A stretch of DNA of 8,282 nucleotides from an uncultured Oscillospiraceae bacterium (GTDB lineage: Bacteria > Bacillota_A > Clostridia > Oscillospirales > Oscillospiraceae), in assembly GCA_934667865.1 (NCBI GenBank), contig CAKUMR010000039.1:1-8282 (forward strand). The letters run 5' to 3'. The translations under genes and the position numbers were made by a program. Below are positions 1-5,297 of the stretch, in pieces (position 1 is the stretch's first letter; every line of letters starts with the position of its first letter). Below the pieces are notes generated by a model. It was not told the origin of the DNA, did not search any database, and was given only the letters and a program-made list of their open reading frames with translations.

Positions 1-99
1 GTCCAGCACAATGTCCTTGACGGTGATCTGATTCAGCGGCCGCTCGTTGAGCAGCTTGATAAAGGATGCCTTGATGGCCATCTTTGTGAAATTCGGCAT
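1..99 (-). CDS. TetR/AcrR-family transcriptional regulator (N-terminal 33 residues; continues off the window)
   Basis: Only the first 33 codons are present, reading leftward from the ATG at 99 to the window edge with no stop. The peptide starts MPNFTKMAIKASFIKLL and continues through NQITVKDIVLD. This is the start of a TetR-type DNA-binding domain: helix 1 with a K-A-F/I-L-L pattern, then the I-T-V-K-D-I segment that begins the helix-turn-helix. Family members normally continue with C-G-(I/V)-(N/S)-R-x-T-F-Y-Y-H-F, which lies outside the window. The start is supported by a strong ribosome site, GGAGGGAGGAC, just upstream on the minus strand; a second ATG at 81 is less likely. It is divergent from plsY, an arrangement in which such regulators often control themselves or the neighbour. 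No effector or target can be read from the sequence. Confidence 0.8.
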   Translation of the reverse strand, partial: MPNFTKMAIKASFIKLLNERPLNQITVKDIVLD

Positions 100-131
100 G
101 ATGTCCTCCCTCCGGCAAAGCGCTTTTTCTT

Positions 132-160
132 TTTATACCACATCTGAGAAAAATTTTCAA
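132..160 (-). promoter_or_regulatory. Predicted sigma-A promoter for the TetR-type gene
   Basis: On the minus strand a -35 element TTGAAA (155-160) and a -10 element TATAAA (132-137) are separated by exactly 17 bp (138-154). Both match the housekeeping consensus at five of six positions. The -10 lies about 33 bp upstream of the ATG at 99. This is seen directly in sequence; activity is inferred. Confidence 0.65.
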
Positions 161-184
161 GCCGTGCTTTTCTGCTTTTCTCTC

Positions 185-213
185 TTTACGAAGCGGGGAA
201 AACGTGCTATTAT
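185..213 (+). promoter_or_regulatory. Predicted sigma-A promoter for plsY
   Basis: TTTACG (185-190) and TATTAT (208-213) are separated by 17 bp. The bases TGC immediately before TATTAT give an extended -10 (TGnTATTAT), which can compensate for the weak -35. The -10 ends about 41 bp before the plsY start. It is roughly back-to-back with the tetR promoter, with the two -35 elements 24 bp apart, so a TetR dimer bound here could affect both. Confidence 0.55.
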
Positions 214-254
214 AGAATAAAATGTTGGCTTTTCCGCAAAAGGAGGGGAATTGC

Positions 255-896
255 ATGGAGCTTGCGCTTGTGGCTGCCGGTTCCTATCTGGTCGGCGGCA
301 TCAATCCGGCCTATCTCATCACCCGCCGCAAAAAGGGTGTGGACATTCGCGACTGCGGCACAGGCAACGCCGGCGCGACCAATGCCATGTTTGCCCTCGG
401 CCTGAAGCTGGCGCTTGCCGTGATGATGCTCGATGTGCTGAAGGCAGCTTTCTGCGTCACCGCCGCGCGGCTGTGGCTGCGTGGAAATCCTTACGCCGGG
501 CCCGTGGCCGGGCTGGGCTGTATGTACGGACATATTTTCCCTGCCTGGCTAAAATTCCGCGGCGGCAAGGGCGTGGCGTGCATGTGCGGTATGATTCTTG
601 CGCTGACGCCGGCGTTGGTGCTGCCGCTGCTTGCACTGATTTTTCTATGCGGTTTGATCTTTAACCGTGCAAGTCTCCTGCCGTTTCTGACGGCGGCGGC
701 TTATGTCCCGGCTTATTACTTCTGGACGGGAAACGCCGGCGTTGCGCTGCTTTTGTGCGTTCTCCCCCTGACCATGCTGTTCACCCACCGGAAGAATCTC
801 TTCACCTGTATGCCCGAAACGCCCTTCCGCACGATGGTGTTCCATCACAATCTGGACGAGTGCGTCGAGCGCAAGGGGCCGGAAGGGCGCTCCTGA
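255..896 (+). CDS. plsY: Acyl-phosphate:glycerol-3-phosphate acyltransferase PlsY
   Basis: PlsY is an integral membrane enzyme that moves an acyl chain from acyl-phosphate to sn-glycerol-3-phosphate. This is the first acylation in phospholipid synthesis in most Gram-positives. The 213-residue product has the family motifs in order: an N-terminal helix with GGINPAYLI (14-22) and DIRDCGTGNAGATNA (30-44, the G-N-x-G-A-T-N loop); GHIFPAWLKFRGGKGVA (92-108, the phosphate-binding GGKG loop); and THRKN (177-181). Between them are about five hydrophobic segments. Length is normal for the family. Met 255 is chosen because AGGAGGGG sits 6 bp upstream; an in-frame ATG at 222 lies before that site and would add 11 atypical residues. 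The usual SGN appears here as TGN. The C-terminal tail after THRKN (about 32 residues) is soluble and somewhat long. The next gene follows 9 bp later, suggesting co-transcription. Confidence 0.9.
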   Translation: MELALVAAGSYLVGGINPAYLITRRKKGVDIRDCGTGNAGATNAMFALGLKLALAVMMLDVLKAAFCVTAARLWLRGNPYAGPVAGLGCMYGHIFPAWLKFRGGKGVACMCGMILALTPALVLPLLALIFLCGLIFNRASLLPFLTAAAYVPAYYFWTGNAGVALLLCVLPLTMLFTHRKNLFTCMPETPFRTMVFHHNLDECVERKGPEGRS

Positions 897-905
897 GGTG
901 TACTT

Positions 906-1766
906 ATGGCAGATTTACAGGCACTTTTTGACGCGCATTACCCTGACCGGCGCTATCTGACCGAGCTGTGCGACCACTACTACTGCGACTTTCTCTCCGT
1001 CGCGGTGCTGCGCCGCTCAAGGGAGAAAAGCGTACGCCCCTTCACGCACTGCCACGCGGCCTATGAGTTTTTGCTTCCCCTGACCCCTGCCCCCCAGATT
1101 ATGCAGGGCGACGAGGTCTATTTCGGACGGGTGGGGTATGCCTATCCCGTGCAGAGCGGCCGCCGCCACGCACAGGCGGTGGAGCTGTGCGACGTGTCGA
1201 ATTGCAGCATTGTGGTTGACGCGGACTGTTTTGAGCGCCGTCTGGCGGAGAAGGGACTGGCCGGGCGGGCGGTGGAGCGATTCTTCGCAGTTTCGAACAC
1301 ACTGAAGGACTATCTGCGCCTGTTTGAGCAGGAGTTTTCCAAGGGCGCGGCGGCGGATGCCTCCGATTTGCGTGCGCTGGGCGGATTGATCGTTTCGGCG
1401 CTGATCGAGGATCACTTCCGGCCCGCCACGCAGCCGCCGGAGAGCGGTCCGGCCTCCGTGATGGAGGACATTGAGAGCTATATTGACCTGCACTTCTGCG
1501 AAAAGATCACGTTGGACGAGCTGGTCGAGCGCAGCGGCTTCACGCGCAGCTATTTTCTGGCGTTGTTCAAAAAGCGCTGCGGCGAGGCGCCCTATGCGCG
1601 CATCACGCGCCTGCGGCTGGCCAAGGCCAAGGTGCTGCTGCGCGGGACCGACTACCCCGTGACGAAGATCTCGGCGCTGTGCGGCTTTTCCTCGCCCAAC
1701 GCCTTTGCCAATGTGTTCCGTCGCGACACCGGTAAAACGCCGGGCGATTTCCGCCGCCTGAACTGA
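906..1766 (+). CDS. AraC-family transcriptional regulator
   Basis: A 286-residue DNA-binding regulator with the standard two-part AraC layout. Residues about 45-110 form a cupin-like sensor segment, with FTHCHAAYEFLLPL (46-59) matching the H-x-H-x-x-x-E pattern usually seen there. Residues about 185-286 form the double helix-turn-helix domain: helix pair one around LDELVERSGFTRSYFLALFKK (203-223) and pair two around VTKISALCGFSSPNAFANVF (252-271), ending in the typical G-K-T-P-G-D-F-R (276-283). The ligand is not predictable; relatives often sense sugars or cell-envelope signals. The ATG follows AGGTG, which overlaps the plsY stop region, so translation is probably coupled to plsY. A regulator in the same transcript as a phospholipid acyltransferase is not a standard arrangement and could be incidental. 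No membrane segment or signal peptide is seen. Confidence 0.9.
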   Translation: MADLQALFDAHYPDRRYLTELCDHYYCDFLSVAVLRRSREKSVRPFTHCHAAYEFLLPLTPAPQIMQGDEVYFGRVGYAYPVQSGRRHAQAVELCDVSNCSIVVDADCFERRLAEKGLAGRAVERFFAVSNTLKDYLRLFEQEFSKGAAADASDLRALGGLIVSALIEDHFRPATQPPESGPASVMEDIESYIDLHFCEKITLDELVERSGFTRSYFLALFKKRCGEAPYARITRLRLAKAKVLLRGTDYPVTKISALCGFSSPNAFANVFRRDTGKTPGDFRRLN

Positions 1767-1783
1767 TAAAACCAGAAATTGCC

Positions 1784-1810
1784 GGGGAAACTAGGGACAG
1801 CTCCTTCCCC
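1784..1810 (+). repeat. Short hairpin between the araC-type gene and sufC
   Basis: GGGGAA (1784-1789) pairs with TTCCCC (1805-1810). A small GGA/TCC pairing (1795-1797 with 1802-1804) inside the loop may extend it. No run of T follows, so it is a poor intrinsic terminator. It lies in the only sizeable gap (72 bp) in the plus-strand run, and no convincing promoter is visible in that gap. It might be an attenuator, an RNA-processing site or a REP-like relic; the sequence does not decide. Confidence 0.35.
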
Positions 1811-1838
1811 AATCATTATCATGAAACAAGAGGCTATT

Positions 1839-2573
1839 ATGTTAGAAATCAAACACCTTTCCTACCGTGTCGCCGACGAATCCGGCACTGCGGACATCCT
1901 GCGCGACGTCAGCCTGACGATAGAAGACAAGCGCTTTGTGGTCATTACCGGTCCGAACGGCGGGGGCAAGACCAGCCTTGCCCGCACCGTTATGGGCATC
2001 AATCCTGCTACCTCCGGCTCCGTTTTCTGGAACGGGAAGGACATCACCGCGCTCTCCGTCACCGAGCGCGCAAGACTCGGCATTTCCTACGGCTTCCAGC
2101 AGCCGCCGCGCTTCAAGGGGATGAAGGTGCGCGACCTGCTGAACATCGCGGCGGGCGCGCCCATATCGCACGACGATGCCTGCGGCTATCTGACCAAGGT
2201 CGGCCTGTGCGCCCGCGACTATATTGACCGCGATGTAGACGCCAGCCTTTCCGGCGGCGAGGTCAAGCGCATCGAGATTGCGACGGTGCTGGCGCGCCGC
2301 AGTGAGCTGATGATCTTTGACGAGCCGGAGGCCGGTATCGACCTGTGGTCCTTCGCCCGCCTGACCGAAACCTTCCAGGAGATCCACGACAAAAAAGAAG
2401 CGACCATTCTTATCATCTCCCATCAGGAGCGCATCATCCGCCTTGCCGACGAGATTATCCTGATTGCGGGCGGACAGGTCGCCGCGCGCGGCAGCGTGGA
2501 CGAGGTCTATCCGAAGATCATGGCCGATACCGTCACCGGCTGCAACCGTCTGGGAGGAAACAATCCATGCTGA
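1839..2573 (+). CDS. sufC: SufC-like (SmsC-type) ATPase of a minimal iron-sulfur cluster assembly system
   Basis: A 244-residue cytoplasmic ABC-type ATPase that would power conformational change of the SufB-like scaffold encoded next. Domains in order: Walker A GPNGGGKT (38-45), Q-loop FQQPPRFKG (86-94), signature LSGGEVKR (137-144), Walker B LMIFDEPEAGIDLW (157-170), and the H-loop histidine in IISHQE (H195). Canonical SufC has a D-E-x-D-S-G-L-D Walker B stretch; here it reads DEPEAGID, typical of the shorter clostridial and archaeal relatives. The start is set by AAGAGG five bases before the ATG at 1839; an ATG at 1821 would add six residues and lacks as good a site. The gene overlaps the next by 7 bp, so ATPase and scaffold are translationally coupled. 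No SufS, SufU or SufD is adjacent. A generic ABC transporter ATPase is unlikely given the SufB-like partner. Confidence 0.85.
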   Translation: MLEIKHLSYRVADESGTADILRDVSLTIEDKRFVVITGPNGGGKTSLARTVMGINPATSGSVFWNGKDITALSVTERARLGISYGFQQPPRFKGMKVRDLLNIAAGAPISHDDACGYLTKVGLCARDYIDRDVDASLSGGEVKRIEIATVLARRSELMIFDEPEAGIDLWSFARLTETFQEIHDKKEATILIISHQERIIRLADEIILIAGGQVAARGSVDEVYPKIMADTVTGCNRLGGNNPC

Positions 2574-3490
2574 ATGAGATTCAAGAGAAGATTCTGGAAA
2601 TTGTCGCGGACATGAAGGGCACCGGCGAGGGCGCGGTCAACATCCGCTCCGACGGGCAGAAGGCATTCCGCCGCAACACCGAGCATATCGTCATCGAGTC
2701 CAAGACCGACAAGGACGGCATCGACATCCGCATCGCGCCGTTCACAAAGAACGAGTCCGTGCATATCCCGGTTATTCTGACAAAGTCCGGCTTTTCCGAC
2801 ATGGTCTACAACGACTTCTTTGTCGGCGAGGGCGCGGATGTGACCATCGTCGCGGGCTGCGGCATCCACAACTGCGGCGACTGCGACAGCCGGCATGACG
2901 GCATCCACACCTTCTATGTCGGCAAAAACGCGAAGGTCAAATATATTGAAAAGCACTACGGCGAGGGCGAGGGCAGCGGCAAGCGCATCCTCAACCCGCA
3001 GACCATCCTCTATCTGGAGGAGGGCGCGTCGGTGACGCTGGAAACCAGCCAGATTCGCGGCGTGGACGACACCAAGCGCTACACCAAGGCCGAGTGCAAG
3101 GGCGAAAACAGCGAGATCGTCATCCGCGAGAAGCTCCTGACCCACGGCGAGCAGCACGCGGTCAGCGAGATGGACGTGTTTCTCAACGGAAAGAATACCA
3201 AGACGCAGGTCATCTCCCGCTCCGTGGCGCAGGATCGTTCCTCGCAGATCTTCTATCCGCGCGTGCAGGGCAACAACCTCTGCTTCGGCCATGTGCAGTG
3301 CGACGCCATCCTGATGGGCAGCGCCAAGGTGCGCGCCATCCCGGAGATCACCTGCAACCATGTGGACGCCAGCCTGATCCATGAGGCGGCCATCGGCCGC
3401 ATCGCGGGCGATCAGATTCTCAAGCTCATGACGCTGGGCCTGAGCGCGCAGCAGGCCGAGGAGAAAATCCTCGAAGGGTTCCTCCGCTGA
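2567..3490 (+). CDS. SufB/SufD-family scaffold protein (SmsB-type), partner of the SufC-like ATPase
   Basis: A 307-residue beta-helical scaffold expected to bind a nascent Fe-S cluster in complex with the preceding ATPase. It is much shorter than classical SufB (about 470 residues), having mainly the core and the C-terminal SufC-binding region. From memory of the family, the block HVQCDAILMG with Cys245 lines up with the E. coli SufB segment containing Cys405. IHEAAIG with His272-Glu273 lines up with the SufB EHE segment 28-29 residues later. The tail IGRIAGDQILKLMTLGLSA through EGFLR is the usual SufC-contact end. A second cysteine cluster, C98-x2-H101-x-C103-x2-C106, lies in the N-terminal half. 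GGGAGGAAA six bases before the ATG at 2567 fixes the start; the reading frame stays open upstream inside sufC, but that extension is a shadow. The stop codon overlaps the rlmH start (TGATG). Confidence 0.85.
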   Translation: MLNEIQEKILEIVADMKGTGEGAVNIRSDGQKAFRRNTEHIVIESKTDKDGIDIRIAPFTKNESVHIPVILTKSGFSDMVYNDFFVGEGADVTIVAGCGIHNCGDCDSRHDGIHTFYVGKNAKVKYIEKHYGEGEGSGKRILNPQTILYLEEGASVTLETSQIRGVDDTKRYTKAECKGENSEIVIREKLLTHGEQHAVSEMDVFLNGKNTKTQVISRSVAQDRSSQIFYPRVQGNNLCFGHVQCDAILMGSAKVRAIPEITCNHVDASLIHEAAIGRIAGDQILKLMTLGLSAQQAEEKILEGFLR

Positions 3491-3972
3491 TGCTGCGCGT
3501 CACGCTGCTTACCGTCGGCAGGCTCAAGGAGAAATTCTACCTTGCCGCGGTGGAGGAATATCAGAAGCGCCTGAAAAGCTACTGCGATTTTTCCCTGCTC
3601 GAGCTGCCGGAAACGCGCCTGCCCGACGATCCCGCGCCTGCGGAGATTGCCGCCGGGCTGGCGAAGGAGGCCGGGCTGATCGTGCAGAGGATTCCGAAGG
3701 GCGCGTGGTTCTGCGTTCTGACGCCGGAGGGAACGGAGCTTTCCTCCGAGCAGCTGGCTCAGAAGCTGGAGACGGTCAAGCTCTCCGGCCGCGGCGCGGT
3801 ATGCTTTCTGATCGGCTCGTCCTATGGCATCGCGCCGGAGGTCAAGAGGCTGGCGGATTTCCGCCTGTCCTTCGGGCCGATGACCTTCCCGCATCACCTG
3901 ATGCGTGTGATGGCGCTCGAGCAGCTCTACCGCGCGCAGAATATCCTCGCCGGGACGAAGTACCACAAATAG
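3490..3972 (+). CDS. rlmH: 23S rRNA (pseudouridine1915-N3)-methyltransferase RlmH
   Basis: RlmH methylates pseudouridine 1915 in helix 69 of 23S rRNA, using S-adenosylmethionine, late in ribosome assembly. The 160-residue product has the normal family length and the SPOUT trefoil-knot features. The N-terminus MLRVTLLTVGRLKEKFY matches the first beta strand and loop, and FLIGSSYGI (106-114) is the SAM-binding glycine loop. The C-terminal knot FGPMTFPHHLMRVMALEQLY (128-147) ends in the near-invariant NILAGTKYHK. The start overlaps the SufB-like stop by one base (TGATG), with only a weak GAAGGG upstream, so initiation probably depends on coupling to the previous gene. Its function is unrelated to Fe-S assembly, and co-location with the pair may simply reflect operon packing. 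Confidence 0.95.
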   Translation: MLRVTLLTVGRLKEKFYLAAVEEYQKRLKSYCDFSLLELPETRLPDDPAPAEIAAGLAKEAGLIVQRIPKGAWFCVLTPEGTELSSEQLAQKLETVKLSGRGAVCFLIGSSYGIAPEVKRLADFRLSFGPMTFPHHLMRVMALEQLYRAQNILAGTKYHK

Positions 3973-3981
3973 AGGGAAACA

Positions 3982-4929
3982 ATGAAAAACGACTGGAAGG
4001 TCTTTTATCAGGCCGATTTCTGGAGGCACCGCGGACGCGACCATGCCGGGCGGGAGCTTCCGATCGAAAAACGATTTGACTGGTGCGGCGAGGACTGGTA
4101 TGTCCCCGCCGCCTACGTCTGCACGCAGGGCGTGGTGCTCGACCTGCTGCTGCGCGTGCCGCAGGAGCGCTTTAATGCCTTCGCGGAGAAATGGAGCCTC
4201 ACGCCGGAGCGCGGCTGCGAGGAGTTTTCCGAGGAAGAGGTGGAGGAAATCGACCGGGAGAATCCCCTGAGTCAGGATTTTTCCGCACAGCTGACGCTCA
4301 ACGGCGGCGCGGTTTCCAGCGAAAGATCCTGCGCCGTGAGCTATGTGCCGAAGCTGGCGGAGGACAGGCCCGCGCTGCGGCTTCTGGCGCATTACGGCCT
4401 CGATACGGACTGCTGCTGGGCCATCCACCGGCTGTTTTTCCCGCAGAAGCGCCGGAAGCTTCAAACGCTGTCGCTGCATCTTGCGGCGCAGCCGGAGTGG
4501 CTGCCCGGCCCGCACTTTACGGCGGAGGTCGGCTGGCCCGTCGCGATCACGCATCCCGCGACCGGCGCGGTTTACACGCTGACGCCGCAGAGAATCGAAG
4601 CGGAAACGCTGGAGCTTCCGCCGCAGGAGCCGGAATTCCCGCGGCATCTGGTGCGCATGGACTACACCCTCAGTCCGGAGCTGCCGGGGGAGGAACTGCG
4701 GCTGCGTGATACCGCGCCCGCCGACCCGGCGCGTAGAAGGGACGCAAACGGGGGCATCATCGGCGGGGCGGACGGGCCGACGGCGATCTTCATCGGCTGC
4801 CGCTTGGAGGAAGAAAGAATCCACTCGGCCTTTTCCTCACCGCATTTTGCGCCGCAGGAAGCGCCGGTCGAGTGGCGCACGTCCTTCTGTGTGCTGCGGA
4901 AGCCGGATTGCACCGTGGCGCTGTTATAA
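3982..4929 (+). CDS. Uncharacterised 315-residue protein with a GGADGPTAIF motif
   Basis: I do not recognise a characterised family. The protein appears soluble, with no signal peptide and no hydrophobic segment long enough for a membrane helix. It is acidic around residues 79-93 (EEFSEEEVEEIDREN) and rich in Trp, Phe and Tyr near the start (KVFYQADFWRH). A middle part contains VGWPVAITHPATGAVYTLTP (183-202), which looks like a beta-rich module. Residues 257-271 read GGIIGGADGPTAIFI, closely resembling the conserved G-G-A-D-G-P-T-A-I-F segment of OadB/GcdB-type sodium-pumping decarboxylase beta subunits, but the rest is unlike those membrane proteins. The start follows AGAGGGAAACA. The gene is 9 bp after rlmH and is the last of the run, followed by a terminator. 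From memory, similar uncharacterised proteins with this motif occur in gut Clostridia; this was not checked. Confidence 0.8.
   Translation: MKNDWKVFYQADFWRHRGRDHAGRELPIEKRFDWCGEDWYVPAAYVCTQGVVLDLLLRVPQERFNAFAEKWSLTPERGCEEFSEEEVEEIDRENPLSQDFSAQLTLNGGAVSSERSCAVSYVPKLAEDRPALRLLAHYGLDTDCCWAIHRLFFPQKRRKLQTLSLHLAAQPEWLPGPHFTAEVGWPVAITHPATGAVYTLTPQRIEAETLELPPQEPEFPRHLVRMDYTLSPELPGEELRLRDTAPADPARRRDANGGIIGGADGPTAIFIGCRLEEERIHSAFSSPHFAPQEAPVEWRTSFCVLRKPDCTVALL
4750..4794 (+). other. Decarboxylase-beta-like GGIIGGADGPTAIFI motif inside the uncharacterised protein
   Basis: These 15 codons encode residues 257-271. In sodium-translocating decarboxylase beta subunits (OadB, GcdB, MmdB) the equivalent stretch is part of the conserved ion-translocation core. 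Here it follows an Arg/Asp-rich linker and is not part of a multi-helix membrane protein. Common origin versus convergence cannot be settled by eye. Confidence 0.6.
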
Positions 4930-4937
4930 ACTGTTGG

Positions 4938-4974
4938 AAAAGGAATTTTCACAAGGATGTGGAAATTCCTTTTT
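4938..4974 (+). terminator. Intrinsic terminator closing the sufC-to-315-aa-protein run
   Basis: AAAAGGAATTTTCAC (4938-4952) pairs with GTGGAAATTCCTTTT (4959-4973) around a 6-nt loop, AAGGAT. The stem is 15 bp, perfect except for one G-U wobble, and ends in a T run. It begins 9 bp after the stop codon at 4929. The A and T runs are symmetrical, so it could also act on transcription from the other direction. Confidence 0.75.
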
Positions 4975-4998
4975 CTGCGTTACAGGGAGGATATCCCG

Positions 4999-5027
4999 TT
5001 GATTTGATACTGATTCTTGATTAAAAT
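4999..5027 (+). promoter_or_regulatory. Possible promoter entering the structured intergenic element
   Basis: TTGATT (4999-5004) and TAAAAT (5022-5027) are 17 bp apart, a reasonable sigma-A match (four and five of six). There is no downstream ORF before the hairpin cluster. If active it would transcribe the structured segment as a separate RNA starting near 5034. The -10 lies in the perfect AT-rich palindrome at 5012-5042, so the match could be fortuitous. Confidence 0.3.
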
Positions 5028-5161
5028 ATTTAATCAAGAATCCCGTGTGCTACGCACACTCGCATCGTGCGAATGCACGCTGCGCCGTCTCATGCAGAAT
5101 CTGACGCGCCTTCGGCGCTATAAAAAGCATTTCAAGCTTTTTAACAGATCCTAGTATGAGA
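5005..5161. repeat. Structured multi-hairpin intergenic element (MITE-like repeat or small RNA candidate)
   Basis: No protein gene is evident here, but palindromes follow one another closely. They are GATTCTTGATTAAA/TTTAATCAAGAATC (5012-5025/5029-5042, perfect, 3-nt loop); GTGTGC-TAC-GCACAC (5045-5059); CGCA-T-CGTGC-GAAT-GCACG-C-TGCG (5061-5084); GCGCC-TTC-GGCGC (5106-5118); and TAAAAAGC/GCTTTTTA (5121-5128/5136-5143). A long-range closing pairing, TCTCAT (5088-5093) with ATGAGA (5156-5161) and ATCTG (5099-5103) with CAGAT (5145-5149), would enclose the last two hairpins. The outer edges (5005-5025 and 5140-5159) are also imperfectly inverted, sharing TTTAA..CA..GA..TC..AGTAT. This fits either a small non-autonomous mobile repeat or a folded RNA. 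I recognise no known RNA family. Confidence 0.55.
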
Positions 5162-5216
5162 TATTCTGTGTTTGCATATTTTTATCACATATCAAGTGTA
5201 AAACGAAACAGATTTC

Positions 5217-5233
5217 TGTCGTATTCTGTCGTT
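5217..5233 (+). promoter_or_regulatory. Upstream pair of Spo0A-box-like sites (TGTCGTA-ttc-TGTCGTT)
   Basis: Two heptamers, TGTCGTA (5217-5223) and TGTCGTT (5227-5233), are separated by 3 bp, giving a 10-bp direct repeat. The Bacillus 0A box is TGTCGAA, and tandem boxes with 10-bp spacing are bound side by side by two Spo0A C-terminal domains (established for the abrB promoter). The pair lies upstream of the promoter of a gene encoding exactly such a domain, so autoregulation is the natural inference. The ACAGA-tt-TCTGT inverted repeat (5208-5219) overlaps its left edge. Confidence 0.5.
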
Positions 5234-5244
5234 TTTTCCGGAAA

Positions 5245-5261
5245 TGTCCGATGGTGTCTTA
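5245..5261 (+). promoter_or_regulatory. Promoter-proximal pair of degenerate Spo0A-box-like sites (TGTCCGA-tgg-TGTCTTA)
   Basis: TGTCCGA (5245-5251) and TGTCTTA (5255-5261) repeat the geometry of the upstream pair: 7 + 3 + 7 bp, 10-bp spacing. The heptamers are less like TGTCGAA than the upstream pair. They cover the spacer and the first two bases of the -10 element TATAAT (5260-5265), a position where binding would be expected to repress. Confidence 0.35.
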
Positions 5262-5277
5262 TAATGATGTAACATCA
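5260..5277 (+). promoter_or_regulatory. -10 element and adjacent palindrome of the Spo0A-C-like gene
   Basis: TATAAT (5260-5265) is a perfect -10 hexamer. No good -35 is found at 16-18 bp (the candidates are TTCCGG or TTTCCG), which suggests activator dependence or a weak promoter. Immediately downstream, TGATG-TAA-CATCA (5265-5277) is a perfect 5-bp palindrome about the expected transcription start, a possible operator for a dimeric protein. AAGGAG precedes the ATG at 5298. Confidence 0.55.
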
Positions 5278-5297
5278 GAATTTCAAAGGAGAGCATT

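Noticed and set aside
222..254. Upstream in-frame ATG for plsY
   Set aside because: It precedes the AGGAGGGG site at 241-248, lies just after the -10 region, and adds residues not seen in PlsY.
2345..2566. Upstream extension of the SufB-like reading frame
   Set aside because: It runs inside the sufC coding region in another frame; a strong ribosome site fixes the start at 2567.
2507..3382. Minus-strand open frame (291 codons) opposite the SufB-like gene
   Set aside because: A shadow of a gene with conserved SufB residues; the Ala/Asp/Val-rich translation resembles nothing known.
3412..4824. Long minus-strand open frame (470 codons) antisense to rlmH and the 315-aa protein gene
   Set aside because: Composition is Arg/Gln/Leu-rich low-complexity typical of antisense frames in GC-rich genes, it has no recognisable motif, and it lies opposite a clear rlmH.
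5005..5161. CRISPR array or known riboswitch in the hairpin-rich gap
   Set aside because: There are no regularly spaced identical repeats with unique spacers, and I recognise no riboswitch core. The element lies upstream of, and separate from, the next gene's own promoter.
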